Shown in pieces: positions 50,376 through 60,030 of a stretch of 64,000 nt of DNA. A program made the translations under genes and the position numbers. Under the pieces are notes generated by a model that was not told the DNA's origin, ran no database searches, and saw only the letters and a program-made list of their open reading frames with translations. The DNA is from Mycolicibacter minnesotensis (GTDB lineage: Bacteria > Actinomycetota > Actinomycetes > Mycobacteriales > Mycobacteriaceae): the NCBI RefSeq assembly GCF_010731755.1, contig NZ_AP022589.1, positions 868,001 through 932,000 on the forward strand, read 5' to 3'. Within the stretch, counting starts at the first letter, position 1. Every line of letters begins with the position of its first letter.

Positions 50376-51080
50376 CTATCCGACCCTGTTTCGTCCGGCC
50401 GCCCGCCCGGCGGCCCGCACCTCCAGTCGCACCGCACCGATCCGGCCGAGCCCGGGAACCGCGGCGCAGCCCGTCATCGCCTCGCCCGTCGTCTCATAGC
50501 CACTGACCCGGGCATCCAGTCGCAGCGCCGAACCCTGCCAGTCACCGCCGGAGACCAGCAGGGCGCAGCCCCGGTGGCGGGCCCGGGCCAGCACGACCCG
50601 GGTGCGCGACGGGGGCACGCAGCGACCGCCCAGACCGAGCACCACCAGATCCATGCCGTCCATCAGCACCGTGGCCACCTCCACCGGGTCATTACCGGGA
50701 TCGGGGATCACCGCGAGCCGGCTCAGGTCGGCACCCATCTCGGAAGCGGCCAGCAGCCCGAGGTCCGGCTGACCGACGATGGCGGCGTTACCCGCGGCCC
50801 CCGTCACCGCGGCCACCATGCTCAGCATCAGCGACCGCGCCCCCGAGAGCACCGCCACCGTGCCCCGGGGCAATCCGGCGGGCAACACCCCGGCCAGCAG
50901 CGGCGGGACCGGCAGCACAGTCTCGGCGGCCGGAGCCGCTGTGCCCGACAGCTCCGCCCCCCGCCGGCTCGCACCCACCTTGCCCGACACCGCCGCCATC
51001 TGCCGACGCAGCCGTTCTAGCTGGTCGGCGCGATTTTCTCCGGAGCCATGGCGTTGCCCCAAGTCCACCGCCGCCGTCAT
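50376..51080 (-). CDS. imuA': Mutasome protein ImuA'
   Basis: 234 residues (Rv3395c). A RecA-like fold with degraded Walker A is suggested by [20 protein letters not shown] and by VLLGLGGR-type strands ([15 protein letters not shown]). It binds ImuB and is needed for DnaE2-dependent mutagenesis. ATG 51080 is chosen because a LexA box lies 29 bp upstream; a longer frame to 51155 would run through that box. Confidence 0.9.
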   Translation of the reverse strand: MTAAVDLGQRHGSGENRADQLERLRRQMAAVSGKVGASRRGAELSGTAAPAAETVLPVPPLLAGVLPAGLPRGTVAVLSGARSLMLSMVAAVTGAAGNAAIVGQPDLGLLAASEMGADLSRLAVIPDPGNDPVEVATVLMDGMDLVVLGLGGRCVPPSRTRVVLARARHRGCALLVSGGDWQGSALRLDARVSGYETTGEAMTGCAAVPGLGRIGAVRLEVRAAGRAAGRNRVG

Positions 51081-51098
51081 GGTCGCCTCCGGAAACAC

Positions 51099-51124
51099 TC
51101 GAATATGTTCGAAACTATGTTCGA
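51099..51124 (-). promoter_or_regulatory. SOS (LexA) box of imuA'-imuB
   Basis: TCGAAACTATGTTCGA (51109-51124) matches TCGAAC-N4-GTTCGA at 11 of 12 positions. A second, shorter palindrome TCGAATATGTTCGA (51099-51112) shares four bases with it, with a spacing two bases shorter than consensus. Both precede the imuA' ATG. Confidence 0.85.
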
Positions 51125-51274
51125 TTGACCCGAGTGAACACTCCCCCACCGACAACCGTCAAGCCGGATCTCCCGGCGGCGCATCACCGGCCCCGCGCGC
51201 CTCATCCGCACCGCGCCGAAAGCCCCGATCCCCGGGGATTGGTACACAGTTCAAAATATGTAACACTGTTTCGC

Positions 51275-52129
51275 ATGACTCGATCCGTGCCGACCGACGC
51301 GGCTACCGATGCACTGCCGTTGGGACCGCAGTCCCTGGTGTGGCGCTACTTCGGCGACAACCGGATGTTCTTGATCGGGCCCCGGCCCGCCGTGCTGCAG
51401 AACATGCTCGCCGAGCTCGGCCAGGGCGTTCTGGACCACTCGGTGTTCTTCACCGACACCGCCGCCCGGGTCAAGCGCTCACTGCCGCCGATCTTCATGA
51501 CCGTCTACGGCGCCGGGTCCGACAACCCCGGCCAACAGGTGCGCGACTTCCACGTCAACATCAAGGGGACGATGCCGGACGGAAACCGATACCACGCACT
51601 GGATCCCGAGACCTACTTCTGGGCCCACGCCACGTTCGTCGAGCAGGTGCTGTACTTCACCGACACCTTCGTCAAGCGCCTGAGCACCGAAGACAAAGAG
51701 CAGATCTATCTCGAATCCAAGACCTGGTATCGCCGTTACGGCGTCAGCGACCGGGTGATGCCGGCCGACTACGCCGAATTCGAGCGCTATTGGAATCAGA
51801 TGCTGGACAAGGTTCTCACCGACCACCCGACCGCCAAGTACGGCGTCGGCTACGTCACCAAGGGCTTCCCCTGCCCGAATGGGGTACCGCCGGCGCTGTG
51901 GCGGGCGATCTCGGTGATGTTCAATCCGCTCGCGGCGTTTCTCACCACCGGCGGCATGCCGCCGAGCACCCGGGTTCAACTGGGCCTGCCGTGGAGCGAC
52001 CGACAGGAGCGGCGCTATCAGCGGTTCGCCGCGCTCTGCCGGTCACGGCCGGTCAACTGGGCATGGGATCATATGCCGATGCGACTGCGCTACAACAAAT
52101 TCGCCTATGCCGGCTACATCCGGGGCTGA
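51275..52129 (+). CDS. MpaB/latex-clearing-type oxygenase (DUF2236)
   Basis: 284 residues. The DUF2236 pattern is seen in [20 protein letters not shown], then [10 protein letters not shown], where Arg and His are the family's heme-associated motif, and [17 protein letters not shown]. Proteins of this family include rubber oxygenase and a fungal oxygenase in mycophenolate synthesis. The substrate is unknown. ATG 51275 gives the conserved core. A TetR gene overlaps its 3' end by 23 nt and probably regulates it. Confidence 0.8.
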   Translation: MTRSVPTDAATDALPLGPQSLVWRYFGDNRMFLIGPRPAVLQNMLAELGQGVLDHSVFFTDTAARVKRSLPPIFMTVYGAGSDNPGQQVRDFHVNIKGTMPDGNRYHALDPETYFWAHATFVEQVLYFTDTFVKRLSTEDKEQIYLESKTWYRRYGVSDRVMPADYAEFERYWNQMLDKVLTDHPTAKYGVGYVTKGFPCPNGVPPALWRAISVMFNPLAAFLTTGGMPPSTRVQLGLPWSDRQERRYQRFAALCRSRPVNWAWDHMPMRLRYNKFAYAGYIRG

Positions 52130-52709
52130 CCCGGCGACCACGGCCATCCTCGATGCCGCGGTAGTCGAGTTCGAGCAGCACGGCTTCCGGCGGGTCGCCC
52201 TCGACGACGTCGCCCGGCGCGCCGGAGTCAGCCGGACCACCATCTACCGCCGGTTCGCCGGCCGCGACGAGCTGGTCGCCGCGGTCATCGACCGGGAGAA
52301 CGCCGCGCTCTACGACGACATCGCTGCTGAACTGAAAACTTCTGCCCCCCAGTCGAATTACTATGTCGAGGCGTTCACCTCGGCGATCATGCAGTTCCGC
52401 CGGCACCGGGTGTTGAATCGGATGATCACCGATGAACCGGAGCTGGCGCTGGAGCTCTCCCGGCGACACTACGACGCGATCCTGGACCGGATGTCTGGGG
52501 CGCTGCAGGTGATCTTCCCGCCCGGATTCGCCGAACGTCTGGGCCCGGCGGTGGTCACCGAATTGGCCGACACCATCCTGCGATACGCGGCCATGGCGCT
52601 GTTGTTGCCGTCGCGTGAGCCGCTGGACTCCGTCGAGGACATCCGCGCGTTCGCGACCGGGCATTTCCTGCCCAGCCTTCCCGCGGCGCTGCGCACTATT
52701 CCGGTGTAG
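52107..52709 (+). CDS. TetR-family regulator
   Basis: 200 residues. The N-terminal helix-turn-helix is in [41 protein letters not shown]; the C-terminal ligand domain is unremarkable. It begins inside the DUF2236 gene (23-nt overlap) and probably regulates that gene or the convergent dioxygenase. The ligand is unknown. TetR regulators of this form are usually repressors. Confidence 0.86.
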   Translation: MPATSGADPATTAILDAAVVEFEQHGFRRVALDDVARRAGVSRTTIYRRFAGRDELVAAVIDRENAALYDDIAAELKTSAPQSNYYVEAFTSAIMQFRRHRVLNRMITDEPELALELSRRHYDAILDRMSGALQVIFPPGFAERLGPAVVTELADTILRYAAMALLLPSREPLDSVEDIRAFATGHFLPSLPAALRTIPV

Positions 52710-52723
52710 GGGTCACCGGCCCG

Positions 52724-53635
52724 TCAGAGGGCGGCGCCGACCCCCATCGAGGCGGCCACCTCAGGCATATACCGCTCCGCGAGCACGGTCGCGATGGCCT
52801 CGACCTCAGGAGCAAGCGGATACATGTGGCGGTATTGCAGAACCTGTTTGCCGATCAACCCCAGCCGCTCGGTGAACGTCGGCATGCGGCCCGGATCCAG
52901 CAACGGGCTGTTGAACGGCGCGCGGTCGGAGCGCTGAAATTCAAAGGCGGCGCTGATCCGCGGCGCGGCCCCAAGGCGGCTGCCGCGCCCGCCCCAATGC
53001 AGAACGGCCTGGTTCCAGGCGAACATGGTGCCCGCCGTGGCCGGCAGCGCCCGAATGTCCTGCAGATTGTGGACGATCGCGTTGTCCGGCCCGTCCCAGC
53101 GACGCTGAACGAAACGATCATCGAGGTGGGCGGGCAGCATGTACATACATCCGTTGAGCGGGGTGGCATCGGTGAACGGCAACCACACGGTCAGCGTGTG
53201 AGGCGAGTTGTCGGCATCGAGGGTGTTGATCAACTTGTCCCGATGCGGTCCCCAGCCGACGGCGTTATCGCTGGGGTTGACGTGCCAGACCCAGAAGTCG
53301 GGCAACGCCCGGTAGCCTTCGCCCATCACCCCGGAGAGGAACTCCGAAAGCGCTTGGAAAGCCAGCCACAGCTCGTCGTAGACGAACGCGAAGGCCAACG
53401 GGATTCCTTGCTGGAACAGCGTCGACACGCCCGCACGAATGGGGGCGATGGCCGCTTCGGGCAGAGCGTCGGGAACCTGGACGTAGCCCTCGCGCTTCAA
53501 GTTGGCCAGCGCGACATCGAGTTCGCCGACCGCTGCGGCCGGGCGCGCGCCCCCGGCATCGATCGACATCGATGGGCACAGCCCGGTCCAGAACTCGCGC
53601 CGCTGCACGTCGGCAGCGGAAAGCGCAGCAATCAT
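52724..53635 (-). CDS. Phytanoyl-CoA dioxygenase-family Fe(II)/2-oxoglutarate oxygenase
   Basis: 303 residues from ATG 53635. The double-stranded beta-helix supplies H-X-D in GPHRDKLIN and the distal His in AVLHWGG, with a 2-oxoglutarate Arg in the following RISAAFEF segment. The substrate is not clear. A TTG further upstream would overlap guaA; ATG 53635 is 5 nt before the guaA stop region on the same strand, so the two genes are probably cotranscribed. Confidence 0.82.
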   Translation of the reverse strand: MIAALSAADVQRREFWTGLCPSMSIDAGGARPAAAVGELDVALANLKREGYVQVPDALPEAAIAPIRAGVSTLFQQGIPLAFAFVYDELWLAFQALSEFLSGVMGEGYRALPDFWVWHVNPSDNAVGWGPHRDKLINTLDADNSPHTLTVWLPFTDATPLNGCMYMLPAHLDDRFVQRRWDGPDNAIVHNLQDIRALPATAGTMFAWNQAVLHWGGRGSRLGAAPRISAAFEFQRSDRAPFNSPLLDPGRMPTFTERLGLIGKQVLQYRHMYPLAPEVEAIATVLAERYMPEVAASMGVGAAL

Positions 53636-53639
53636 GGGG

Positions 53640-55208
53640 CTACTCCCACTCAATAGTGCCGGGTGGTTTGCTGGTGATATCCAAGACTACGCGGTTGACC
53701 TCGGAAACCTCATTGGTTATTCGAGTCGAGATCCGCTCCAGCACCTCGTAGGGCACTCGGGTCCAGTCTGCGGTCATGGCGTCCTCACTGGACACCGGCC
53801 GCAGCACGATCGGGTGGCCGTAGGTGCGGCCGTCGCCCTGCACTCCCACCGAGCGGACATCGGCCAACAGCACCACCGGGCACTGCCAGATCTGGTGGTC
53901 CAGCGCCGCGGCGGTCAACTCCTCGCGGGCGATAGCGTCGGCCTGACGCAGCGTGGCCAGCCGCTCCCCGGTGACCTCGCCCACGATCCGGATGCCCAGA
54001 CCCGGCCCTGGGAACGGTTGGCGGGCAACGATCTCCTCCGGCAGACCCAACTCGCGGCCGACCGCTCGGACCTCGTCTTTGAACAGCAGCCGCAGCGGCT
54101 CGACCAGACTGAACTTCAGGTCGTCGGGCAGTCCACCGACGTTGTGGTGACTCTTGATGTTCGCGGTGCCCGCCCCCCCGCCGGACTCCACCACGTCGGG
54201 GTACAGCGTGCCCTGGACCAGGAACTCGACGCCATCTTGAGAAGCGTCGTGGTCTCCCAGGGTGTCGCGTACCGCGCCTTCGAAGGCCCGGATGAACTGC
54301 CGTCCGATGATCTTGCGCTTGCCCTCGGGATCCGACACCCCCGACAGCGCATCGAGGAACACCGACTCAGCGTCCACCGTGACCAGCTTGGCCCCGGTGG
54401 CGGCGACGAAGTCGTTCTGCACCTGTTCGCGTTCGCCGGCCCGCAACAGCCCGTGATCGACGAACACACACGTCAACCGGTCACCGATGGCACGCTGCAC
54501 CAGTGCCGCTGCCACCGCGGAATCCACCCCGCCGGACAGTCCACAGATGGCGTGGCCGTCGCCGATCTGTTCGCGCACCTGCTCGATCAGCGCGTCGGCG
54601 ATATTGGCGGGCGTCCAGGCAGCGTCGATGTCGGCGAACTCGTGCAGGAACCGGCTGAGCACCCGCTGTCCGTAGGGGGTGTGCAGCACCTCGGGGTGGT
54701 ACTGCACCCCAGCCAACCGGCGGGCGCGGTTCTCGAACGCGGCCACCGGGGCACCTGAGGTGGCAGCCACCACGGTGAAGCCGGCCGGGGCCAGCGTCAC
54801 CGCGTCGCCGTGGCTCATCCAGACCGGCTGGGTGCCCGGTAGGCCGGCATGCAGCTCCCCGCCGGTCACCTTCAGCTCGGTGCGGCCGTACTCACTGGTG
54901 CCGGTGCGCTCCACGGTGCCACCGAGCGCGGCAGCCATCGCCTGGAAGCCGTAGCAGATGCCGAACACCGGAATGTCGAGGTCGAACAGCGCCGGATCGA
55001 GCTGCGGGGCGTCCTCGGCGTAGACGCTGGCCGGGCCGCCGGACAGCACGATCGCCAGCGGGTTGCGGGCGGCGATCTCCTCGACAGTGGCGGTGTGCGG
55101 GAGGACTTCGGAGAACACCCGCGCCTCTCGGACCCGGCGGGCGATCAATTGGGCGTACTGCGCGCCGAAGTCGATGACCAGAACGGGGCGAGACGAAGGT
55201 GACGACAC
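53640..55208 (-). CDS. guaA: GMP synthase (glutamine-hydrolysing)
   Basis: 522 residues (Rv3396c). The N-terminal class I amidotransferase domain has [17 protein letters not shown] with the catalytic Cys and YHPEVLHT with the His-Glu. The ATP pyrophosphatase P-loop is [14 protein letters not shown]. The C-terminal dimerisation domain ends [10 protein letters not shown]. It converts XMP to GMP. The GTG start at 55208 ([20 protein letters not shown]) is chosen from family length. Confidence 0.96.
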   Translation of the reverse strand: MSSPSSRPVLVIDFGAQYAQLIARRVREARVFSEVLPHTATVEEIAARNPLAIVLSGGPASVYAEDAPQLDPALFDLDIPVFGICYGFQAMAAALGGTVERTGTSEYGRTELKVTGGELHAGLPGTQPVWMSHGDAVTLAPAGFTVVAATSGAPVAAFENRARRLAGVQYHPEVLHTPYGQRVLSRFLHEFADIDAAWTPANIADALIEQVREQIGDGHAICGLSGGVDSAVAAALVQRAIGDRLTCVFVDHGLLRAGEREQVQNDFVAATGAKLVTVDAESVFLDALSGVSDPEGKRKIIGRQFIRAFEGAVRDTLGDHDASQDGVEFLVQGTLYPDVVESGGGAGTANIKSHHNVGGLPDDLKFSLVEPLRLLFKDEVRAVGRELGLPEEIVARQPFPGPGLGIRIVGEVTGERLATLRQADAIAREELTAAALDHQIWQCPVVLLADVRSVGVQGDGRTYGHPIVLRPVSSEDAMTADWTRVPYEVLERISTRITNEVSEVNRVVLDITSKPPGTIEWE

Positions 55209-55297
55209 CGCAAAGAGTCTAGTGGCGGCAAAAGTCAGCCGGAGCAACGGCGGGCATGGTGGAGTGGAGCCACGCCGCATCAGAAGAAGGAGAACAT

Positions 55298-56032
55298 GTG
55301 CTGGGTCTGCCAGAAACCGTGCGTGCCTGCCTGTTCGACCTCGATGGAGTGCTCACCGACACCGCCAGCGTGCACACCCGCGCCTGGAAGGCCATGTTCG
55401 ACGCCTACCTGTCGGGACGCGCCGAGAACACCGGCGAGCCATTCATCCCGTTCGACCCGGACGACGACTACCGGCGCTTCGTCGACGGCCGCAAACGCGA
55501 CGACGGGGTGCGCGCCTTCCTGGCCAGCCGCGGCATCACACTGCCCGACGGCGCCGACGACGACCCACCGGAGGCGCTGACCGTGCACGGTCTGGGCAAC
55601 CGCAAGAACGAGGCGTTCCGTGAGACGCTGCATGCTGACGGGGTGGAGGTGTTCGAGGGGTCGCGCCGCTACCTGGCGGCCGTCACCGCGGCGGGCCTGG
55701 CCACCGCGGTGGTCTCTGCCAGCGCCAACGCCGGTGAGGTGCTGGCGCTCACCGGTCTGGAGACGTTCATCGCGCAGCGGGTCGACGGCGTGACGCTGCG
55801 CACCGAACACATCGCGGGCAAGCCCGCACCGGATTCGTTTCTGCGGGCGGCGCAGCTGCTCGGTGTCACCCCCGCCGAGTCCGCAGTCTTCGAGGATGCA
55901 CTGTCCGGGGTCGAGGCCGGCCGAGCCGGCGGTTTCGGCTTCGTCGTGGGCGTCGACCGGGTGGGTCAGCGCGCCGACCTGCTGAGCCATGGCGCCGACA
56001 TCGTCGTCAACGATCTCAAGGAGCTGTTGTGA
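55298..56032 (+). CDS. Beta-phosphoglucomutase-type HAD phosphotransferase (Rv3400-like)
   Basis: 244 residues. [10 protein letters not shown] carries the nucleophile D14 and acid/base D16; [18 protein letters not shown] and [15 protein letters not shown] complete the HAD core. It should convert beta-glucose-1-phosphate to glucose-6-phosphate. GTG 55298 has AAGGAG 5 nt upstream; ATG 55256 in the same frame is the alternative. The GH65 gene follows after 10 nt and makes beta-glucose-1-phosphate. Confidence 0.88.
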   Translation: MLGLPETVRACLFDLDGVLTDTASVHTRAWKAMFDAYLSGRAENTGEPFIPFDPDDDYRRFVDGRKRDDGVRAFLASRGITLPDGADDDPPEALTVHGLGNRKNEAFRETLHADGVEVFEGSRRYLAAVTAAGLATAVVSASANAGEVLALTGLETFIAQRVDGVTLRTEHIAGKPAPDSFLRAAQLLGVTPAESAVFEDALSGVEAGRAGGFGFVVGVDRVGQRADLLSHGADIVVNDLKELL

Positions 56033-56042
56033 AGGACCGCCG

Positions 56043-58406
56043 ATGATCTCTGAGGACTACTTCCCGATCGAACCGTGGCAGCTGCGCGAGACCCATCTCG
56101 ATCTGAACCTGCTCGGTCAGACCGAGTCGCTGTTCGCGCTGTCCAACGGGCACATCGGGCTGCGCGGCAACCTCGATGAGGGCGAGCCGCACGGGATGCC
56201 CGGAACCTATCTGAACTCGTTCTACGAGGTGCGGCCGCTGCCGCACGCCGAGGCCGGCTACGGCTACCCGCAGGCGGGGCAGACCGTGGTGGACGTGACC
56301 AACGGCAAGATCCTCCGGCTGACGGTGGACGACGAGCCGTTGGACGTCCGTTACGGCGAGCTGATCGACCACGAACGCATCCTGGATCTACGAGCCGGCA
56401 CTCTGACCCGCCACATCCACTGGCGCTCGCCGGCGAAGAAGCAGGTCAAGGTGCACTCGACTCGCCTGGTGTCGCTGGCCCACCGCAGCGTCGCGGCCAT
56501 CGAATACGTGGTCGAGGCGGTGGACGAATTCGTGCGGGTGACCGTGCAGTCCGAGCTGGTGGCCAACGAGGACCAGCCACCGACCTCCGACGATCCCCGG
56601 GTCGCGGCCATCCTGGAGAACCCACTGGAGGCCGTCGAACGCGAGAACACCAGCACCGGCGCGGTCCTGGTGCATCGCACCCGGGCCAGCGGACTGATGA
56701 TGGCAGCGGCCATGGATCACGAGGTCGAAGTACCCGGCCGGGTTCAGGTCACCACGATGACGATCCCCGACGTGGCGGCGACCACCATCGTGTGCGGCCT
56801 ACGGCCGGGGCAGAAGCTGCGCATCGTCAAATTCCTGGCCTACGGCTGGTCCAGTGAGCGGTCCCGTCCCGCGCTGCGCGACCAGGCCGTCGCCGCGCTG
56901 ACCGGCGCCCGCTACAGCGGTTGGCAGGGGCTGCTCGACGCCCAACGGGCCTACCTCGACGAGTTCTGGGACGGCGCCGACGTCGAGGTGCACGGCGATC
57001 CCGACTGCCAGCAGGCGGTCCGCTTCGCGCTGTTCCATCTGCTGCAGGCCAGTGCCCGGGCCGAACGCCGCGCCATCCCCAGCAAGGGGTTGACCGGCAC
57101 CGGCTATGACGGCCACACCTTCTGGGACAGTGAGAGCTTCATCCTGCCCACGCTGATCTACACCGCTCCGCACGCTGCGGCCGACGCACTGCGCTGGCGG
57201 GCGAGCACCCTGGATCTCGCGCGTGGGCGCGCCGCCGAACTGGGGCTGGCGGGCGCGGCGTTCCCGTGGCGGACCATCCGCGGTCAGGAATGCTCCGGGT
57301 ACTGGCCGGCGGGAACCGCGGCCTGGCACATCAATGCCGATATCGCGGCCGCGTTCGAGCAGTACCGGGTGGCCACCGGGGACACCTCGGTGGAGCAGGA
57401 ATGCGGGCTCGAGGTGCTGGTGGAAACGGCTCGGCTCTGGCGGTCGCTGGGACACCACGACCGGCACGGGGTCTGGCACCTGTCCGGAGTCACCGGCCCC
57501 GACGAATACACCGCGGTGGTGCGCGACAACGTATTCACCAACTTGATGGCCGCCCACAATCTGCACGCGGCCGCCGACGCCTGCACACGCCATCCCGAAG
57601 CCTCCCAGGAGCTGGGAGTCACCACCGAGGAGATGGCCGCCTGGCGTGACGCGGCCGACGCGGTGCACATCCCTTACGACGAGGAACTGGGGGTGCATCC
57701 GCAGTGCGAGGGCTTCACCTCGGCCGCGGAGTGGGACTTCGAGAACCGCAACGCCTACCCGCTGCTGCTCAACGAACCCTACGTGCGGCTGTACCCGGCG
57801 CAGGTGGTCAAGCAGGCCGACCTGCTGCTGGCCATGCAATGGCGCAGCCACGCGTTCACCCCGGAACAGAAGGCCCGCAACGTCGACTACTACGAACGGC
57901 GCACGGTGCGGGACTCGTCCCTGTCGGCGTGTACGCAGGCGGTGATGTGCGCTGAGGTGGGGCATCTGGAGTTGGCCCACGACTACACCTACGAGACCGC
58001 CTTCGTCGACCTGCGCGATCTGCACGACAACACCCGCGATGGTCTGCACATGGCGGCGCTGGCCGGGACCTGGATCTCGCTGGTCGCCGGCTTCGGCGGT
58101 CTGCGCGACGACGCCGGGGTTTTGTCGCTGGATCCCGCACTGCCCGATGGGATCTCACGGCTACGGTTCCGGGTGCGCTGGCGGGGATTTCGGGTGACCG
58201 TGGACGCCGATCATCACGAGGTCACCTACACCCTGCGCGACGGCCCCGACGGCCGGCTGATCATCAATCACGCCGGGGAAGACGTCGAACTGAGCACGCA
58301 GGCCCCGATCACGCTGCCGGGACGTCGGCGCGAACCACTGCTGCCGACGCCGGTCCAGCCGCCGGGGCGCGAACCGAACTACCGAAGGATGCCGCGGCAG
58401 TCGTAG
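56043..58406 (+). CDS. GH65-family disaccharide phosphorylase (Rv3401-like)
   Basis: 787 residues. The N-terminal super-sandwich begins DYFPIEPWQLRETHLDLNLL; the (alpha/alpha)6 barrel has FWDSESFILP and the catalytic acid E488 in TGPDEYTAVVRDN. GH65 enzymes phosphorolyse maltose, trehalose or kojibiose with inversion to beta-glucose-1-phosphate. The paired mutase supports phosphorylase activity. The disaccharide cannot be told from sequence alone. ATG 56043 follows the mutase stop by 10 nt. Confidence 0.9.
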   Translation: MISEDYFPIEPWQLRETHLDLNLLGQTESLFALSNGHIGLRGNLDEGEPHGMPGTYLNSFYEVRPLPHAEAGYGYPQAGQTVVDVTNGKILRLTVDDEPLDVRYGELIDHERILDLRAGTLTRHIHWRSPAKKQVKVHSTRLVSLAHRSVAAIEYVVEAVDEFVRVTVQSELVANEDQPPTSDDPRVAAILENPLEAVERENTSTGAVLVHRTRASGLMMAAAMDHEVEVPGRVQVTTMTIPDVAATTIVCGLRPGQKLRIVKFLAYGWSSERSRPALRDQAVAALTGARYSGWQGLLDAQRAYLDEFWDGADVEVHGDPDCQQAVRFALFHLLQASARAERRAIPSKGLTGTGYDGHTFWDSESFILPTLIYTAPHAAADALRWRASTLDLARGRAAELGLAGAAFPWRTIRGQECSGYWPAGTAAWHINADIAAAFEQYRVATGDTSVEQECGLEVLVETARLWRSLGHHDRHGVWHLSGVTGPDEYTAVVRDNVFTNLMAAHNLHAAADACTRHPEASQELGVTTEEMAAWRDAADAVHIPYDEELGVHPQCEGFTSAAEWDFENRNAYPLLLNEPYVRLYPAQVVKQADLLLAMQWRSHAFTPEQKARNVDYYERRTVRDSSLSACTQAVMCAEVGHLELAHDYTYETAFVDLRDLHDNTRDGLHMAALAGTWISLVAGFGGLRDDAGVLSLDPALPDGISRLRFRVRWRGFRVTVDADHHEVTYTLRDGPDGRLIINHAGEDVELSTQAPITLPGRRREPLLPTPVQPPGREPNYRRMPRQS

Positions 58407-58998
58407 CGTGCTTCCAGCTACCGACGTCGGCGTCGTTGGCGCAGCAGAGTATTTCCACCGCCGCCCGTCGACCGCACGGCAGCCCAGAGCGCCGAGGTGT
58501 AGCGTTGGGGATGTTGGGAAGCTCAACTAGTCCGGGATGAGAGTGGCTGTCCGCCGCCACAGCCCATAGAGCAAGCGCTCGCGGCCGGACCCTTCGGTGA
58601 CACGAACTTCCGAGCATCACCATGCGCTTTCCGCCAAACCCCCTCGCCCCCAACGCAAAGATGACCTTCGGGGCACAATGGTTCGTGAGGAAGCAGGCCA
58701 CCGTGAGCCTGGCGGCTATCGGAAGATCTCGTGAAACTCGCGGCCGCGGTGGCCCCTCGATTTCCCTATAGCACCTAGTAGAGCGATCCGAAGAACCGCG
58801 GCTACCGCCTGCACCCGGTTGTCCTTGATTATCCGATTGCAGGACAGTCGACTTCACGTGGAGGTCACTCCCGACGCGACGCACCGGAAACGGGAGAACC
58901 TTCGATGTGCACTCAAAGCCCTGCGGGCGGGACCACGCGCCGCACATCGTCAGATCCAGGCCCGAGCGGTTCCAGGTAACCTAAAGTAAGGAATTCGG
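58407..58998. other. 592-bp region without a recognisable gene
   Basis: The longest gap in the window. Minus-strand frames in it (to about 58947) have Cys/Arg-rich, family-less translations and weak codon bias. The DNA is less GC-rich than its neighbours around 58600-58900. It may hold a small RNA, a decayed gene or only the promoter of the HPF-like gene. Confidence 0.4.
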
Positions 58999-59358
58999 AT
59001 GGAAATCCAGATCAACACCGATCACAACGTCAGCGCACACCAGGCACGTATCGCCGGTATCGAGAACGAGGTCCGCGACATTCTCGCCCACGTCGCCGAT
59101 CGCCTCACCCGAGTCGAGGTCCATCTCAGCGACGAGAGCGCTGGCCGATCCAGCGGCGAAGACAAACGCTGCATGGTGGAAGCCCGGCCGGCCGGGCGAG
59201 CGCCGGTGGCCGTCACCGACCACGCCGGCACCGTGGACGAAGCCCTGCGAGGCGCGCTGCACAAACTGAAGAGACTCCTCGAGAGCGACCCCGCCCGACC
59301 CGTCGGCCGCCGCGCGCACGATTCCATTCGTAGCCAGCCGCGGTCAGGACGACCGTAG
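58999..59358 (+). CDS. HPF/RaiA-like ribosome-associated protein
   Basis: 119 residues. The start MEIQINTDHNVSAHQARIAG and ADRLTRVEVHLSDES follow the S30AE/HPF beta-alpha-beta pattern, but the long-form C-terminal domain is missing and the usual basic face is reduced. Such proteins occupy the 30S decoding region in stasis. AAGGAA precedes the ATG. It could instead be a diverged stress protein with the HPF fold. Confidence 0.7.
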   Translation: MEIQINTDHNVSAHQARIAGIENEVRDILAHVADRLTRVEVHLSDESAGRSSGEDKRCMVEARPAGRAPVAVTDHAGTVDEALRGALHKLKRLLESDPARPVGRRAHDSIRSQPRSGRP

Positions 59359-59462
59359 GGTTGGACAGCGCGTAGGGCTACGTTGGTCACATCCCGCATT
59401 GGGTGCTTACACGGTTTCCGTATCTGGTGGTATTTCCCCCGGATGCAGTGACATTGTTGGGT

Positions 59463-59921
59463 ATGAGCAATCCGGATAGCCCCAGGGAATCGGCGAGCGA
59501 ATACAGCGTCGATGATGACAACCAACTTCAGCCAGAGGACACCCTGATCGATCGCGGTGTCGACGACGTACTCGACGAGGGGTATACCCCGGCGGAAAAG
59601 CCCTACGGCGGAGCCTCATTCGATTCGGGGCCCGAAAGCTTGGACCAACTGCTTGCCGAGGAAGAGCCGGATCCAGCGATGAAGGTTTACGACCCGCTCG
59701 ACAAAGATGAGCAGCAACGCTCGGACGCAGCCGAGCGTGAGACGGAATTTCCGCAGCGTGATGAGGTTGGACGTGCGCGAGCCGGTCGGCTTGTCGCGCC
59801 GGACCGGGGGTTTGGCGGGGACTTCGAGGCGGAACTGGTTGCCGATGATGTCGGTATCGACGGCGGCGCAGCCTCCGCCGAGGAGGCCGCAGTTCACATC
59901 ATCGATGATGAGCAGCCGTAG
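59463..59921 (+). CDS. DUF5709 protein
   Basis: 152 residues, acidic and probably disordered. It has the DUF5709 blocks EDTLIDRGVDDVLDEGYTP, ESLDQLLAEEEPDP and ARAGRLVAPDRG, common in actinobacteria and of unknown function. ATG 59463 is chosen because it begins the conserved acidic part. It may be cotranscribed with the HPF-like gene. Confidence 0.82.
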   Translation: MSNPDSPRESASEYSVDDDNQLQPEDTLIDRGVDDVLDEGYTPAEKPYGGASFDSGPESLDQLLAEEEPDPAMKVYDPLDKDEQQRSDAAERETEFPQRDEVGRARAGRLVAPDRGFGGDFEAELVADDVGIDGGAASAEEAAVHIIDDEQP

Positions 59922-60030
59922 CTGGCCTCGGCCAAGTCAGGTTCCTGGTCCATCGGTGGGGCCGCCCCGGTACGACTTGTCAGGGTACTTACGCTGCCGC
60001 ATGTCCTTCGTTTTGTTGCGAGTGCCCGCT

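Noticed and set aside
58309-58947. 212-residue minus-strand frame after the GH65 gene
   Set aside because: The translation is Cys/Arg-rich with no recognisable family and overlaps the end of the well-supported GH65 gene.
58961-58985. IdeR-like iron box (AGGTAACCTAA) before the HPF-like gene
   Set aside because: Only about 11 of 19 consensus positions match, with one good half and a poor other half.
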